Shown here: positions 38,490-52,989 of the stretch, in pieces
How positions within the stretch are numbered: position 1 is the first letter of the stretch
Layout of the letters: each line of letters begins with the position of its first letter
Origin: Talinum fruticosum
Lineage: Eukaryota; Streptophyta; Magnoliopsida; Caryophyllales; Talinaceae
NCBI GenBank assembly: GCA_021018815.1
Contig: JAITYX010000052.1
Span: forward strand, 858,501-922,500
Length of the DNA stretch: 64,000 nucleotides
Direction: 5' to 3'
Notes under the pieces: generated by a model
Databases searched by the model: none
Told to the model about the DNA's origin: nothing
Seen by the model: only the letters and a program-made list of their open reading frames with translations
Made by a program: the position numbers and the translations under genes

Positions 38490-41400
38490 GTACGAGTAAA
38501 TGGGCTGTTTTTGTTTTTGTTATCTTGCATATTTCGAGCTGTTTTTCCTGTCTTATACCAGCATAAAGGAAACTCGAACGTTCAACTGTAAAAAATTTCT
38601 CGACATTTTCAAGCTTCTATGTGGTATGATGTGCTATTTTCATGGCGAAATACAAAGATGCGAGGCTTTTGTCACGAGATCTGAACCCAAATTTAAACCC
38701 ATGTGGCTCGGTTTGGTTTATGAGAAGGTCTGATGCATCAATCTTACTCTTACAAGCAAGTCTATAACTCCATCGAAAGGAACCTGATCACAATTTAGAG
38801 ACGTAGCTTGCTTCAATTTGCTACAATTAATTCAATTAGTGCCTTTAGCTAACAGAATGTGATAATTTCATGAGCAATTCCTACTAGTTTTCTTTGAATA
38901 ATTAGTTACAGGTCATATTTGTGAGAGATAAAATACAGTTGAAAACTGAATAATTTGAGATAAAATTTATGACAAAAAATGAACAGTCATAAATGTTTGT
39001 GAGTCTAATAATAGTTGACAGAAATAAAATTGAATTTTACATGCCATTAATATTACTCTCTTGGAAGTGGAACCATATTTGTTTACTTGTTATACTATTT
39101 ATGATGTCCCAAAATATTTCCGTGGTTTCATGTGCAGAAAATAAATTAGGGGTGTTTTCCTTTTATATCTTAAAAGTCTATTTATGGTTTCATGGTAAAT
39201 ATACTAGTTCTTTAACCCATGATATGCACGAGTTATTTTAAGATTTTAATTTAAATAATTTGTTAAATTTGATCCAATAATCAGGTTAGATTACTTTAAA
39301 AATTTATATGTGTTATGAAATATGCGGTTATAATGATTGTCACTATAAGACAATCACCATAGCAAAATATATACTGTATTTTTGTTCTAATTTAAGCACA
39401 ACCATTCATTCTTTTATCTTTAATTTAATTAATTATTATTTAAAATTTTTAAAAACTAAATATGGAAAGAAAATATCAAAGAAATTTTCATATTTTCCTT
39501 CCATTAATTGAAAAGAAAGGTTAAAATTTTAACAAAAATTAAAGAAATTATCATTCCAATTTCATTTTCCGGGCAACTTCTTAAATAAAGAGGCAGCAAT
39601 CACTAAACACCTTCATGACGTGCAATGTTTCATCGAAACTCAATAATCATTTATCAAATTTTAAAAAATAAAAAAATTTATCAAATTAAAAAAAAATTAT
39701 TTAAAAATTATTTTTTAACTTAATTAATAGATTGAAAGTATGAGATTAGTGAATTTTATAATTAAGAAGTTATTTAAAATTCGTGCAATGTTTCATTGAA
39801 AATCTCAATGCAATGGTCAAATCTCTTAATAATAAATTATCTCCCCTTTTTTCTGGACAAGTTCTTGAATTTCGCCAATTAAATATGATCACCTAAAGAC
39901 GAATAAGCATTCGCCGATCAAATATGGAAAAGGACTCGTTGGAATCCATGAAAGAAACACGAAGAGGCAAAAACCGGGAATTTCACCGGGAATTTCGCTG
40001 GAGAAATATTGTCGGAATTTGTGGTCACAACGCCAATGGTTATTGCAAGTATGAGATTAGTGGAGACGGAGGGAAGGATTGAGTGTTTTTTAGATTTCTT
40101 TAATAGATCTAATTTTTTTAAAAAGTTAATGGATGGATAATGGAATACCAAATATAAAACTCAATAATCATTTATTAAATTTTTTTAAGATATTTAAAAT
40201 ATATTTTTTAACTTAATTATATATAGAAAAAATATATAGTCATGATATAATGAATACACATGTACGGTGGAGATTTATCATAATTACGATTGATGTATTA
40301 TAGTGACGATCACTATAATATTTGTATATGAAATAATTATACGTTTAAAGTAATAATGTTTACTTGTCATAAATATTTTAGAAAGTACATATTTAAATTT
40401 TTTTAAGGAAACTTCACCTTGAAAAATGAAGAAAAATAGGTGGAGAATTATTTTTTATACCTAAACTTTAAAATTCATCAATAAAAAATAAAAAGTAATC
40501 TCATTTATTGCAAGAAAATCAAATTTTCTATAGAAAAATTACTTACAATTTTTAAAAAATATTAATTATTTTGTAAAAGGAAGCCTTTAATACAATTAAC
40601 TATTAACAACTAATTTTTAAATATATGCATGCTTGAAAGTTTTTTTTTTGTGATTGCATCTAACTTTGACAAAAAAATAAAAATACCATAAGGGGTATTT
40701 AAGATAAGCATTAGTGAAATTAAAATAAAAAAATAATTATTATAAAATTTAAATTTTGAATATACATTTATAAAACTATTAATTCATTATTTAACTTTAC
40801 ATACTATTTTTTTCTAAAAATAAACAAAATTTATATCAACAAAAGTTGTTAATTATTTGAAAAAATATAGAAATAATAATAATAATAATTACATATTAAC
40901 AATAAATACATCACTTTAATAACACAAAAAAATTAACTCATGAATTAATAACTTATCTTGTCACATATCGCGACCACAACAACCGCACTCACTTATATAT
41001 ATATACTAGTGTTAATCCTGTGTTTCACATGGGTATGTGCTATTATTTAAGAAGTTGATATATTTTATATATATTAAATATATATATTTTTTGTAAATTT
41101 ACAAGCATATGCCTCAGAATACATATAGAGGCTTTATAATCTAAAGGTAATTATTAGGAGGAAAAATATAAATTTTGATTTACTTAATGGTAAAAAAAAT
41201 TCTTAATCATGTGAACCTATAAAATAATTTGCCAACTCATCATTCTTTCGCACCATATTTTAGAATTGAAATTTATCAGTCCTATTTTGTTTGCGTCAAA
41301 CTCCTTTAAATATATGTGTTTATTGTTGGATGTTGTTTAAATAAATATCTCACAGAGTCCTATTCAATTAATCTAAAATTTGAACATATTATAATTGTAT

Positions 41401-42400
41401 GACTACTCACTATATATAAAATAAATACATTTGATTATATATATAATAACAAAAATTAAACATCAAAATAATGAAAGACGCAACTATTAATTTATTTTGA
41501 AATGGTGTCCTACATTTGCCAACCTTGTTTGCCTGCTTCGATGGTATATTGTTATAAAATTCTTAGGTTGATGATGGAGATGAAGAGTATCATTAGAGAT
41601 TAATTATTCAATTAAGTAGTAGTTAATTGCTTCTTGTAAAGGAAATTTTTGGTATGAAAAAATAAATAACGACATATAGTGTTTTGATGGCCAAATACTC
41701 AATACCTCAATTTTTGATGAAAAATGTAAGGGATTAATCATAATTTTTTTAATGCCATATGGTATTATTTTTATCCTTTTATAAAACAAATAATAAAACA
41801 TTGAATAAATATACTCAATAAAGATGACATAAGTAATAGCTTTGACCGAAATTATTCATGATAATAGAAAAAAATTAAAGATAATCAATATAATTTCCCT
41901 ACTAATTGCTAATTTTTTTGCTGAAAATCGAAAATAGTAATCTACTTTTAGGTGAATTTTGAATACTATAATTATCATAATTATTATAATTTATTTAATT
42001 TATATAAGTTTTAATATTGAAACTAATAGATAAATTATATTATAGTTTTTTGTAACATTTAAATTAATTATATATAATAAATATTATTTTTATTAAGTAA
42101 TTTTTTTTAAAAATTTAATTTTATAACTATTGAAGTAATGGAATAATCCTTCAAAAAAATATATGTAATAAAATATAATATTGATTATGATTATAATAAA
42201 AATTTAGAGGCAATCAAGTGTAATTTATAGGTAATAATATTAATTCAAGAGTAGTAAATGGACTTTAAAGTGGGTGTTACAAAAATGTTTTGATAATATA
42301 AAAAAATTATTAAAACAAAAAGAACCAATGGTAATGTGCCAAATGTCTAGCGTACAACAAATCACTCAATTTTAAATATATGATATGATATGATGTGACC
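38490..42400. other. Gene-free, very AT-rich spacer
   Basis: After the UBC13 3'UTR this 3.9 kb holds long A/T runs and no recognisable gene. Two patches resemble dispersed elements: TTTAACCCATGATATGCACG at 39212 and TTAATCCTGTGTTTCACATG at 41012, both variants of the TTAACCCGTGCATNGCACGGG words common in plant transposon remnants. Confidence 0.5.
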
Positions 42401-42404
42401 CACT

Positions 42405-42714
42405 AGAGCATCTAAAATAAAGTTCCACATTAGTTCCACCAAAATGTGAGAAGGTCAGTGGACAATTATATTTGTTGTGTAAAATTAAAAGTCGAGAATG
42501 GAGACCCAAATTTAAGAATAAATGTGGAATGCTCCAAATATCTCAAGTAAGCCAGTTGTAATTATCTAAGTAAATGTGAAATGTCCAAAAATTGTCATTC
42601 TTGTTGTGAAATTTGGTCCTATTTTTAGTACCAATTGTAATTTAATTTTTTTATTGATATATTTGATGAATTGGAACAAGTGGGAGTAAAGTAAGAATAA
42701 AGTGGGGATGCTCT
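42405..42714. mobile_element. Possible MITE with AGAGCATC termini
   Basis: The left end AGAGCATC (42405-42412) and right end GATGCTCT (42707-42714) are perfect 8-bp inverted ends of a 310-bp segment. Its interior has repeated words AATGTGAAATGTCC, AATGTGGAATGCTCC and AAAATGTGAGAAGG. Size and AT-rich interior fit a MITE. I see no convincing target-site duplication (ACT on the left, ATT on the right), so the call is tentative. Confidence 0.35.
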
Positions 42715-43483
42715 ATTGTTGAAGCTCTTAATGTTACAACGACTCTAATTCTAACACCTCTCCCCTATTTGGCAGATATAACGACTCTAATTTTGATTAA
42801 GATGGAGCATTATTGTCAATCATAAATTTGTTGACTAAAATTTTAATTTATGTTTATTGTCAAATCACGTAAATAAATTGGGACAAAGGGAGTATTAAAT
42901 TGTTATAAATAAAGCTTAGTCCGGCTATTAAGAGTGTGTTAAATATATTATATTATACTGCCCTATTATAGGGGTGAGCAAAAAATGACGAAAACTCAAC
43001 TTGTGAAGCAAACAATTTTGAGACCGGCTCCATATTTTTGGACCGGTTTTAGCCGGGTTTGGAATTGGGTTCACATTTTTGGATCCAATTCTAACCTGGA
43101 TCCGGCCAAAATAATCGAGTATTCAATCCCGCTCACACCTAGTCCTATATATTTGTTAGCTCAAAAAAATCCTTTTCCGGAAACACGGGAGAGGGAAGAG
43201 AAAGATAGAAGAGGGTGGTTGGGGACATATACCATGTTTGAATTTCTGTCCTAAAAATTGCCTACCCAATTTTAGCATAGAAGGAAGAGTGGTTGAAAAA
43301 TAACAACATTACACCACATGAAAATAATTATGGAATTTTAACAACCTTAAACGAGAAATTAGCCCTTCTTTCTCTCCACCTCGCTACATCTTGTACAAAA
43401 TCCAGTTATAAAGTTACTTCATTTTTCTTTTTCATACAAATACAATTCAATAAAATATTTCTTATTAGGAAGAGGGGGCAAAA
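42715..43483. other. Upstream region of the Ole e 1-like gene
   Basis: Contains a repeat-like patch at 42970-43140 with GACCGG, GGATCC and ACCGG words similar to the repeat at 19561. CTATATATTTG at 43144 is a possible TATA box 340 nt upstream of the ATG, but AATAAAATATTTC at 43450 is nearer. Neither is certain. Confidence 0.35.
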
Positions 43484-44574
43484 ATGGCTAAAGTTTTGTT
43501 GGGGGCTATAACTTTTTGCCTTTTGGCCATCCTTGCCAATGGTCAAGGTCAAGGTCAAGGTCAAGATTTTGAGATCAATGGCCATGTCTACTGTGACCCA
43601 TGTCGTCTCCAATTTAGGACTAACCTCAGTTTCCCTTTGGATGGTATGTTCTTACAATGCCTTTCATCTCCCCCCATCCCCTTTCTACTCTTATAATTTT
43701 GTTCGGATTTGAGTTATGTTAATTATAGATTGGATTAAAGAAAAGAGAATTTGGGTCAATTCAATTTCAAATCGAGTCACTTTTAATTTAAATTAATGTT
43801 AAGTTTATTGATTTAATAAACTTTTCTTGTATACATAAATAAATTTGTCGAAAAATTCAGGTCGGATTTTATTGTGGGGTTGAAATGATGTTAATGCTCT
43901 TTCCATGAAGCATCAAGTTTGTTCACTATTGGAGATCCTTACCCACATAACCCACCAATCCAATCACTTTGAGCCTTTCATTATGGGTATGGTTATGGTG
44001 GTGTAGGCCAATCATTTCATTTCGCCAGGATAAAAAGCTTTGTGCCTCCCAAAGCTTTTTCTTTCTTTTTTATAAAAAAAATTGAATAATTTGTTCGTAT
44101 AAACTATTATCACACTAGATAAGAGGTATAATGCAATGTGATTTTTTCCATCTATTTATTAAATTGTGTCCTATCAAAATATAATATACTACAGAATTCA
44201 ACTTGGTAATTTTATCTTGATGGAGTGAACACAATGGCAGGTATGCAACTTAAGATAGAATGCAAGAACAGGGACAATGGAACAACAACATTCACCTCAG
44301 AGACCACGAGTCGAGCTGACGGGTTCTTCACTGTTAAGGTTCCCGGAGACCACGAGGACGATATTTGCCAAGTGATAATTACACCGAACTCACACCGGAA
44401 TGCAATGATATCATGCCAACTCGAGACCGAGAGCAGATCAGCTTGACGGATAACGCTGGGATGACCGGAAACGTTCGATATACGAACGATCTTTTCTACA
44501 TGACCAAGGATGTTGACAAGAGATGCGATGTAGTTTACGAGTCACTGTGGCATGAGGTTAGTCAGGACTACTAA
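43484..44574 (+). CDS. Secreted pollen Ole e 1 / extensin-like family protein, frame broken in exon 2
   Basis: Small secreted cysteine-rich protein of the Pollen Ole e 1 family (Pfam Pollen_Ole_e_1); the family is found in pollen and other tissues and its molecular role is unclear. Exon 1 is 43484-43643 and exon 2 is 44241-44574, joined GT-AG in phase 1. The signal peptide MAKVLLGAITFCLLAILANG is followed by a short GQ repeat, then INGHVYCDPCRLQFRTNLSF, the family signature with two Cys. Exon 2 gives MQLKIECKNRD, TSRADGFFTVKVPGDHEDDI and CQVIITPNS. It then shifts frame near 44391-44398, one base apparently missing by a CACACCGG segment, to PECNDIMPTRDREQISLTDN, VRYTNDLFYM, DKRCDVVYESL and SQDY-stop. 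The six family cysteines are all present once the shift is allowed for. The nearer in-frame stop at 44444-44446 would remove the last two cysteines. A miscall is the likeliest cause, but a real null allele cannot be excluded. Confidence 0.85.
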
Positions 44575-45692
44575 CAAGCAATGTAACGCAAAATGTGATA
44601 CATATTTGGTCATTTAACCCCTCTTCTTTCCAAGTAATAGTAATACAATTTGCCATAAATTTATTATGGTGACATTGATTGATTTGTTATTGTGTTATAA
44701 TGTGTTGTCCTTCACGGGTGAACAATTTATTCACTCTTTTTTATTTGTTTGTTTGTTTTGTATGAAAGAACTCTAAAAATTGACGTAAATGAGACTGAAT
44801 TTAATTTTTTCATAATTAACTTTTAGAAAATTGATGTAGGTGAAATTTGAATCCCAAACCTTGAAAAAAACTTCCCAGGACAATAAATTAATCATACTAT
44901 AAACTTTGAATGTCAATGGCAAATGATCAAAAGTGTATTCAAATTTAAGTTAGAGATAATATTTTGCTTTTAATAATTATTTCTTATTTTCATAAATATA
45001 TATACACATCATATTGATTATCAATATCATAAATATTGGTAACTATTTATGTAACGTGGCATGAACAAATTATCAAATCAAAATGACTTTTTTAAAGTTT
45101 TTGTTAATAAAATACCTAACACATAATTGGGCGAAGCATAAAATCTATTCTAGTTTGTATAACAATTTAATTGCCTACATAGAACTCGGTTTCATAATTT
45201 GGAGGGGCTACAATAGTTAAAAGCAACTAAATTTTACGCAATTATAACACTGCATAACCGATAAATAACTCATACACTGAAGGGCTAGGGGCCATGGACA
45301 CCTTCCGCTCACTAAAAGTTCCACCTCTGCTCCTCGGTTCCCTGCCAGCTTAGGTAACCTGTAAGGGTTTCAATATAGACAATCGCGGTATCTGAAATTG
45401 AAACACAAACCAACTCTGCTTGTTGTCGATTTTGGTAGGATCATACAAACCAAATAATAACGATGAAACAACCCAGATAGGCAATGATACATCCAATAAC
45501 TTATGTAAATACAGTCACATGAAGTTGAGGAAGGTAATATTGGATGCAGTAATAGAATGCCATGATATTACACCATCATTCACACAAGATCAAAGTCTAC
45601 AGAGAATGGTTGCCACAAGATAACCCAATTTTCTCCTTTCTAGTCCCACAAATGACCAAAACCAAGCTCTGGCCTTTTATAACAAGCTAGTA
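44575..45692. other. Intergenic spacer between converging genes
   Basis: The Ole e 1-like gene (+) and the glutaredoxin gene (-) end toward each other here. AT-rich, with poly-T near 44735 and no gene recognised. The part near 45300-45692 may be glutaredoxin 3'UTR. Confidence 0.5.
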
Positions 45693-48129
<2,437 letters not shown>

Positions 48130-48150
48130 CTCTCTCCTAATCGAATGTCG

Positions 48151-48159
48151 AAACCCTAA
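48151..48159 (+). promoter_or_regulatory. Telo-box in the glutaredoxin leader
   Basis: AAACCCTAA matches the plant telo-box, often found near transcription starts of genes of dividing cells. It lies 22-30 nt upstream of the glutaredoxin start codon, in reverse orientation to the gene, probably in the 5'UTR. Confidence 0.45.
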
Positions 48160-48546
48160 ACTCTCACCTCCACTTTTCTTACTTTTCACTTCTGCTTAAT
48201 GCTGCTATCGCCTCATATTTTTATATAGAGACAGGGGAAAACCAAAAGAACATAAATTTTGGTTGGACATTTTTAAAAGGGAATATTCCAACTTTCACAA
48301 AATGGTCAGCAACAATAATAAAATTTCTTTTTCTAATAAGGTAGTAAAATAAATAATGATAAAGCTACTATTAAAATCCCTTATAAATAAAATCATTATT
48401 CCACCTAAACCTAACAAAGCCAGCTTGACAGTCCAAAGAAAGAATTACAGAAGTTTATATTCAACCGTACACCGCAGTAGAGTTAATTCAAAGGGGACTT
48501 AAAATCTGAACTGACTTGAACCGAACCAAACCAAACCAAACCAAAC

Positions 48547-48699
48547 CCTACTAAAATCAATTCCTCCAAAGTTAAATCAATTTGTAAAACAATCTTAATC
48601 GACATGAATATTAATCAACTTGAAGTTAACCCCAATTGAAAATAATCAATGAAATTGAAAACAAACTGATTTAACTTTGGAGGAAATGATTTTAGTAGG
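48547..48699. ncRNA. Near-perfect 153-nt inverted repeat (hairpin); small-RNA precursor or tiny MITE
   Basis: The left arm 48547-48585 (CCTACTAAAATCAATTCCTC and on) and the right arm 48661-48699 (to AGGAAATGATTTTAGTAGG) are complementary over 39 nt with only two mismatches, enclosing a 75-nt loop. The flanks do not pair. It lies about 420 nt upstream of the glutaredoxin start codon and about 210 nt past the DUF3082 stop, between two genes on the same strand. Geometry fits a microRNA-like or siRNA precursor, or a very small MITE. I recognise no known mature miRNA in either arm. Confidence 0.55.
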
Positions 48700-48906
48700 A
48701 ATTGATTTAAAAATCAAGTCATTTTTTCAGCTCTTTAAAATGCTTCAGTGAAATTGATCAGTAGAGGATGACAACTAAATCAATTTCACCCGCTGAGAAT
48801 GTGACCTACTATGATAGTAGTATTCTATTAGTTCAAAGAATATTCAACATTGAATTACATTTCATTAGGTACACTACAGAGGACAAACTATAGCAAAGAT
48901 ATACTA

Positions 48907-51900
48907 TCACGAAGTTTGATCAGTGTCAGTAGTTTCCTTGGTACTTGGGCTCTCAGATGACAAATCAAGGGAGCTCGACTGCTTTCCATCTTCGGGTTTA
49001 GCATTATTCCCCATAGGATCTTCGAAAATAGAGTTGAGGGCGAGCTGCCCTGAATAAAGGAATAAACCAACAGAATTGATTCCAAACACGAATGTTGCAA
49101 GGTAACACAGTCCATTGATAATTGTCCTGCAATACAAAGGAATAAAGTTCAGGAATTACACCAAAATCGCCAACTCTGGGTTCCTATATAAAGAAAAACT
49201 TGGGGGTTGTACCTTATTGTTATAGTAATTTGACGAACCTGAAAAGTTGGGAAAGCAGGATGTTAGGATGAGATGAATCACAAGTAGAAGCAAGCAAAAC
49301 AAGCACAATGATTTCTACAAGAAATACAACTATTACTCAAAAAATCAACAAGACTTGAACATTCTATAGGCCTAAAGGGTTTTTTTATTTTTTTATTTTT
49401 AAGATTGAGGCTCGTGTGATTGTACACTTGATCAACTAATTTACAACCAGACGCAAACTGCCTTCCCCATCTAGCTGTTCCATGCCTTCCCGACCCCCCA
49501 GCGGGGCACCTACACCCAAAATATTAAGCCAGCATAGATGATATGTGTAGCCAGCATATGGAGTCTCAGTTACAGCATTAAGTTCTCATATCCTATACTG
49601 CAAACTTTGTAGGTATGACATTTGGAAGCATCCAACAGCTCGGGCATAAGAAATTTTTGAAGAATTGTTCCGACTAACACATAAATTAGCAGAACACTAG
49701 GAAACAAGTCCACCAAACATAAGATCCACTTAACTACTCAGCACATTTACATCACCATTGAGGCTATGGTAGGGAAGTAACAGAATATGTTGCACTTGGG
49801 AGTTTTTCGTGCCTCAAGTATATGCACAAGGGACTTAGTCCAATATTGATGATTCGAGAACAAGGTACTACAAGGTTCCACACACAAAGAACAAAAAACA
49901 AGGCCTTCCAGTTTGGGGCGTATGCGAGAATAAGTATGGGGCCCACTGTGCAGTTGAACAGGTACATTTTTAGTGAATTAGGGGACTTTGAGTTAACGCT
50001 TAATTTGATGACAGCAATAAATTGGGGACTTTTGCTCAGATTTTAAACGTGATTTCAGTAAGCGCAGGTTTGGAGAATTTTCAATGGTCCCACCTTTCAG
50101 TGATCCATTTATTTGATCTCCCTCCCTCCATTCTCTATTGCACAACAGGGATGTTTGTGCAAAACATCAATCTTGTTGATTATTTTAAGAGCTGTAGGTT
50201 TATTGGTTATCAAAAAATAAAATAAAATTCTAGGGTCCCCAAATCTCTTAACAAAATACATCATGAATATTAGTGGCTATTGTAAGTAGCAACTTGAAAG
50301 CATCATCATATTTCTCCAAAATTACCAATCTTTAGTACATCTTTAGAAGACACATGACAGTTATAATATCGTATTTACATTAATAAATTAGATTGCAGAA
50401 TGCCCCTTATTTTCCCCCTTTTTTCCCCGAGAGAAGCAACATTGACATAGCTAGCACTTTTGAATTATTAATCATATCAATATCTGAAAGGGATAAAGCT
50501 AAAAAGCCTAAAGAGATTAAGCATCTGAAACTCATAAAACAAATAGCTAGCCAATAAATTAAAGGAAGCATAGCCATGGAAGAAAACAATGACCAGAACT
50601 AACATTCCTCCCTCTTAAATGACACGGCATGATAGACAAGTAAACATGAAAAAAAAGTAGTCAAAAGTATGAGGCCAAGACATCCTGTGCCAGTTCAGCC
50701 ATTAGTTAGTTAATGATCAGCAATAAGTATGTTACTGGGCAAGTTGAAAGTATTTTAGTGATAAAACTCAAATGAGCAGAGGATAGGTTACAAGTATCCT
50801 ACCGGAAAGAGGTAATCAACAAATTACCTTATTAGCATCATGACAATACTAACTTTCTTTCACAATAGACCATATAGCTGCTGCACCGCAGCCCCAAAGC
50901 AGCAAGGGGAGGGAGGTTACAAACTACAGTGTAGCTCTTAGTCGTATTTTGTTCATTCTGCTGGACCTCTTTTCTACTAGTCCGAGGCTAGATAGGTACT
51001 TTGCCTTATCTTTCAGGTTTACTTTATGCACCCAACTCAATAATAATTAAAAAAATGCAGCTTCATGAATAAAAGGGGAAGTGAAGTACAAACCGAATAG
51101 AGGTCAGACATAGTTTGCCGATTAAGAGCTGCCTCAATAGTAGTTGTAAACTTATACAGGATGAGTGCAATAACACCAGCAGTAACTCCTCCCAAGAACG
51201 CCTGGGCAGGTGATGGTGCAGCTTTAGGTTCAACTGAAATTGTTCCCACCGCTTTCAAGCTATCCAAAGCCTCATCCTTCAATGTTTTCTTGGCGCCCGA
51301 GGACCTCATTCTCTAAGACCAAAAATATCCCCCATGAATTGCCAACAATAAACTACAAGAAAAGCATATTTCTGTTTTCTTCTTTTCAACCAAGGATAAT
51401 CTACATAAATGAGCTTACAAGCCCAAAAATTGAACTTCTGCAGCCCAATTGTCATAAGACATGAACTAACAATGAGTGCCAAAAGAAAACTCATTCTACA
51501 GCTTGGGATAACAAGCTAGACAACTGAACCTCAAGATATAGCACTAGTTTGTATGCTTTAGTAATCCCCACAAAAATAACGGAAATTCCACTGAAACACA
51601 GGCTATATTAACATTCTTTGGATTTCAATAACATTTCCTACGCTTTTTAAGACCCATCAAATTGCAAACACAACCCATCGAGCCAAAAATCAAAATCAAC
51701 ATAACCCACAAACCCCAGAAACCCAATTCAGGAAAAAGTGCAATAGAATGGACTATCAAACAAAATCATCAAACGAAAAGAGGGGCAAAAAAGTTTCTGG
51801 GCAATTGAGCATTACCAATTCCTTAGCTCGTTTAGCTCTGCGACGAATAGACCGAAAGAGAAAGACCGTAATAGCCCCAGTGAGGAGGACGCTGGTAGAG

Positions 51901-52188
51901 ACCTGGAGAGGGGTTGGGTCGTCATTGGTGGCGAAAATGGAAGGCATATCTGGTGAAAGCTCGACGGGCCCATCTTCAGGGGGGCAAAGGTAGGTGAATC
52001 AAGGGGCTGAGCATCGGCTATGGCTTCCCATGGGTGGGAATTGGAGCGGAGGTGGGAAGAGAGAGACTGGGGTTTAGTGGGTTTGTAGAGGAAAGTGAGA
52101 GAAGGGGGAGAGATGGATTGTGGAGGAGAGGAGAGAGAGTGAGCAATGAGTTTGGAGGGAAGGGATGAAGATGAAGCGACTTCAACAT
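48907..52188 (-). CDS. DUF3082 family membrane protein, predicted chloroplast, frame broken in exon 1
   Basis: Protein of unknown function from a family shared by plants and cyanobacteria (DUF3082). Minus-strand exons: 52188-51816, 51312-51094, 49238-49213, 49126-48907, all GT-AG and in phase; about 279 residues expected. The N-terminus is Ser/Pro/Leu-rich (VASSSSLPSKLIAHSLSSPP), like a transit peptide. Then come PEDGPVELSPDMPSIF and membrane segments at about 98-113 (VSTSVLLTGAITVFLF), 161-178 (AQAFLGGVTAGVIALILY) and 211-231 (GLCYLATFVFGINSVGLFLY), followed by a Ser/Thr/Asp-rich soluble tail. Basic RRRAKRAKEL lies after segment 1. Two single-base losses are inferred: just after the ATG (MV.. 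needs GG at 52186) and at the G run 51979-51984 (+ strand), where FAPPEDG needs seven C but six are present. Without these the ATG frame stops early. Start choice is the least certain part. Confidence 0.8.
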
Positions 52189-52655
52189 TTGTGAGCTTCA
52201 GCTTCCTTCAATGGCGTCACTGCCTTGGACCAGAATACAGAAGACACAAAAATCTGTTCTGTTATGGGGTTTCCCAATTGGCCTTTGATAGATTTAGATT
52301 ATTCTTCTTTGTCTGAATTGAGATGGGCCGCCCATTTCCAATTTTCCTTGGAGCAAATATCAGCACATTGAGGCTTGATTCAAATTATAAGTGATCTGAA
52401 ATCAAACTAAATTTTATAACTAAAATATAATCTAAAATTAAATTGTATGATTCATTTATGGGATCTAATTTAATTATGAAATTAAGTTAGTTTTTTTTTC
52501 AATCAAATATGGAAGAAATTTTATTAATCAATCGAGTTAGCACAGTAATCCTTCGCAGCCAAGTCCGAATAGGAGCAGGTTGTCTTCCAACCAAACTCGG
52601 GATTCTAAATCATAAGGTTGGAAATGAGCTAAATTATGAGTCACTAAGAGCACTG
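52189..52655. other. Upstream region of the DUF3082 gene and spacer
   Basis: Probably holds the DUF3082 promoter on the minus strand (52189-52330). Beyond that is AT-rich spacer; 52540-52620 has a repeat-like patch with GTCTTCCAACCAAACTCGGG. No further gene. Confidence 0.4.
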
Positions 52656-52784
52656 TTCGTTTCATCCGTTAAAACTAGCGGTTATAGCGTTTATGAGTCA
52701 TTATGAGTCGTTGTGAGTTGCTATGAGTTGTTACGATATGTTATAATTAGCGGTTATAATCATGTATGGGTTGTATAGCGGTTA

Positions 52785-52885
52785 TAAGTTATAATGATAA
52801 TAATAATATTAATAATTAACTTTTTAACAATAATGACAACAATGATAATAATAATAATGACAATAATAATAATAATAATAATTAC

Positions 52886-52916
<31 letters not shown>

Positions 52917-52918
52917 TA

Positions 52919-52967
<49 letters not shown>
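52785..52967. repeat. (AAT)n-(ATT)n palindromic microsatellite
   Basis: An AAT-rich array (52785-52914) meets an ATT array (about 52918-52967) at AATATATATT, so the two halves are reverse complements over roughly 45-50 bp. This could fold into a hairpin or cruciform. Long apparent open frames of poly-Ile, poly-Asn or poly-Tyr here are artefacts of the repeat. Confidence 0.93.
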
Positions 52968-52989
52968 GAGAGCAATAAGTAACTCCTCT

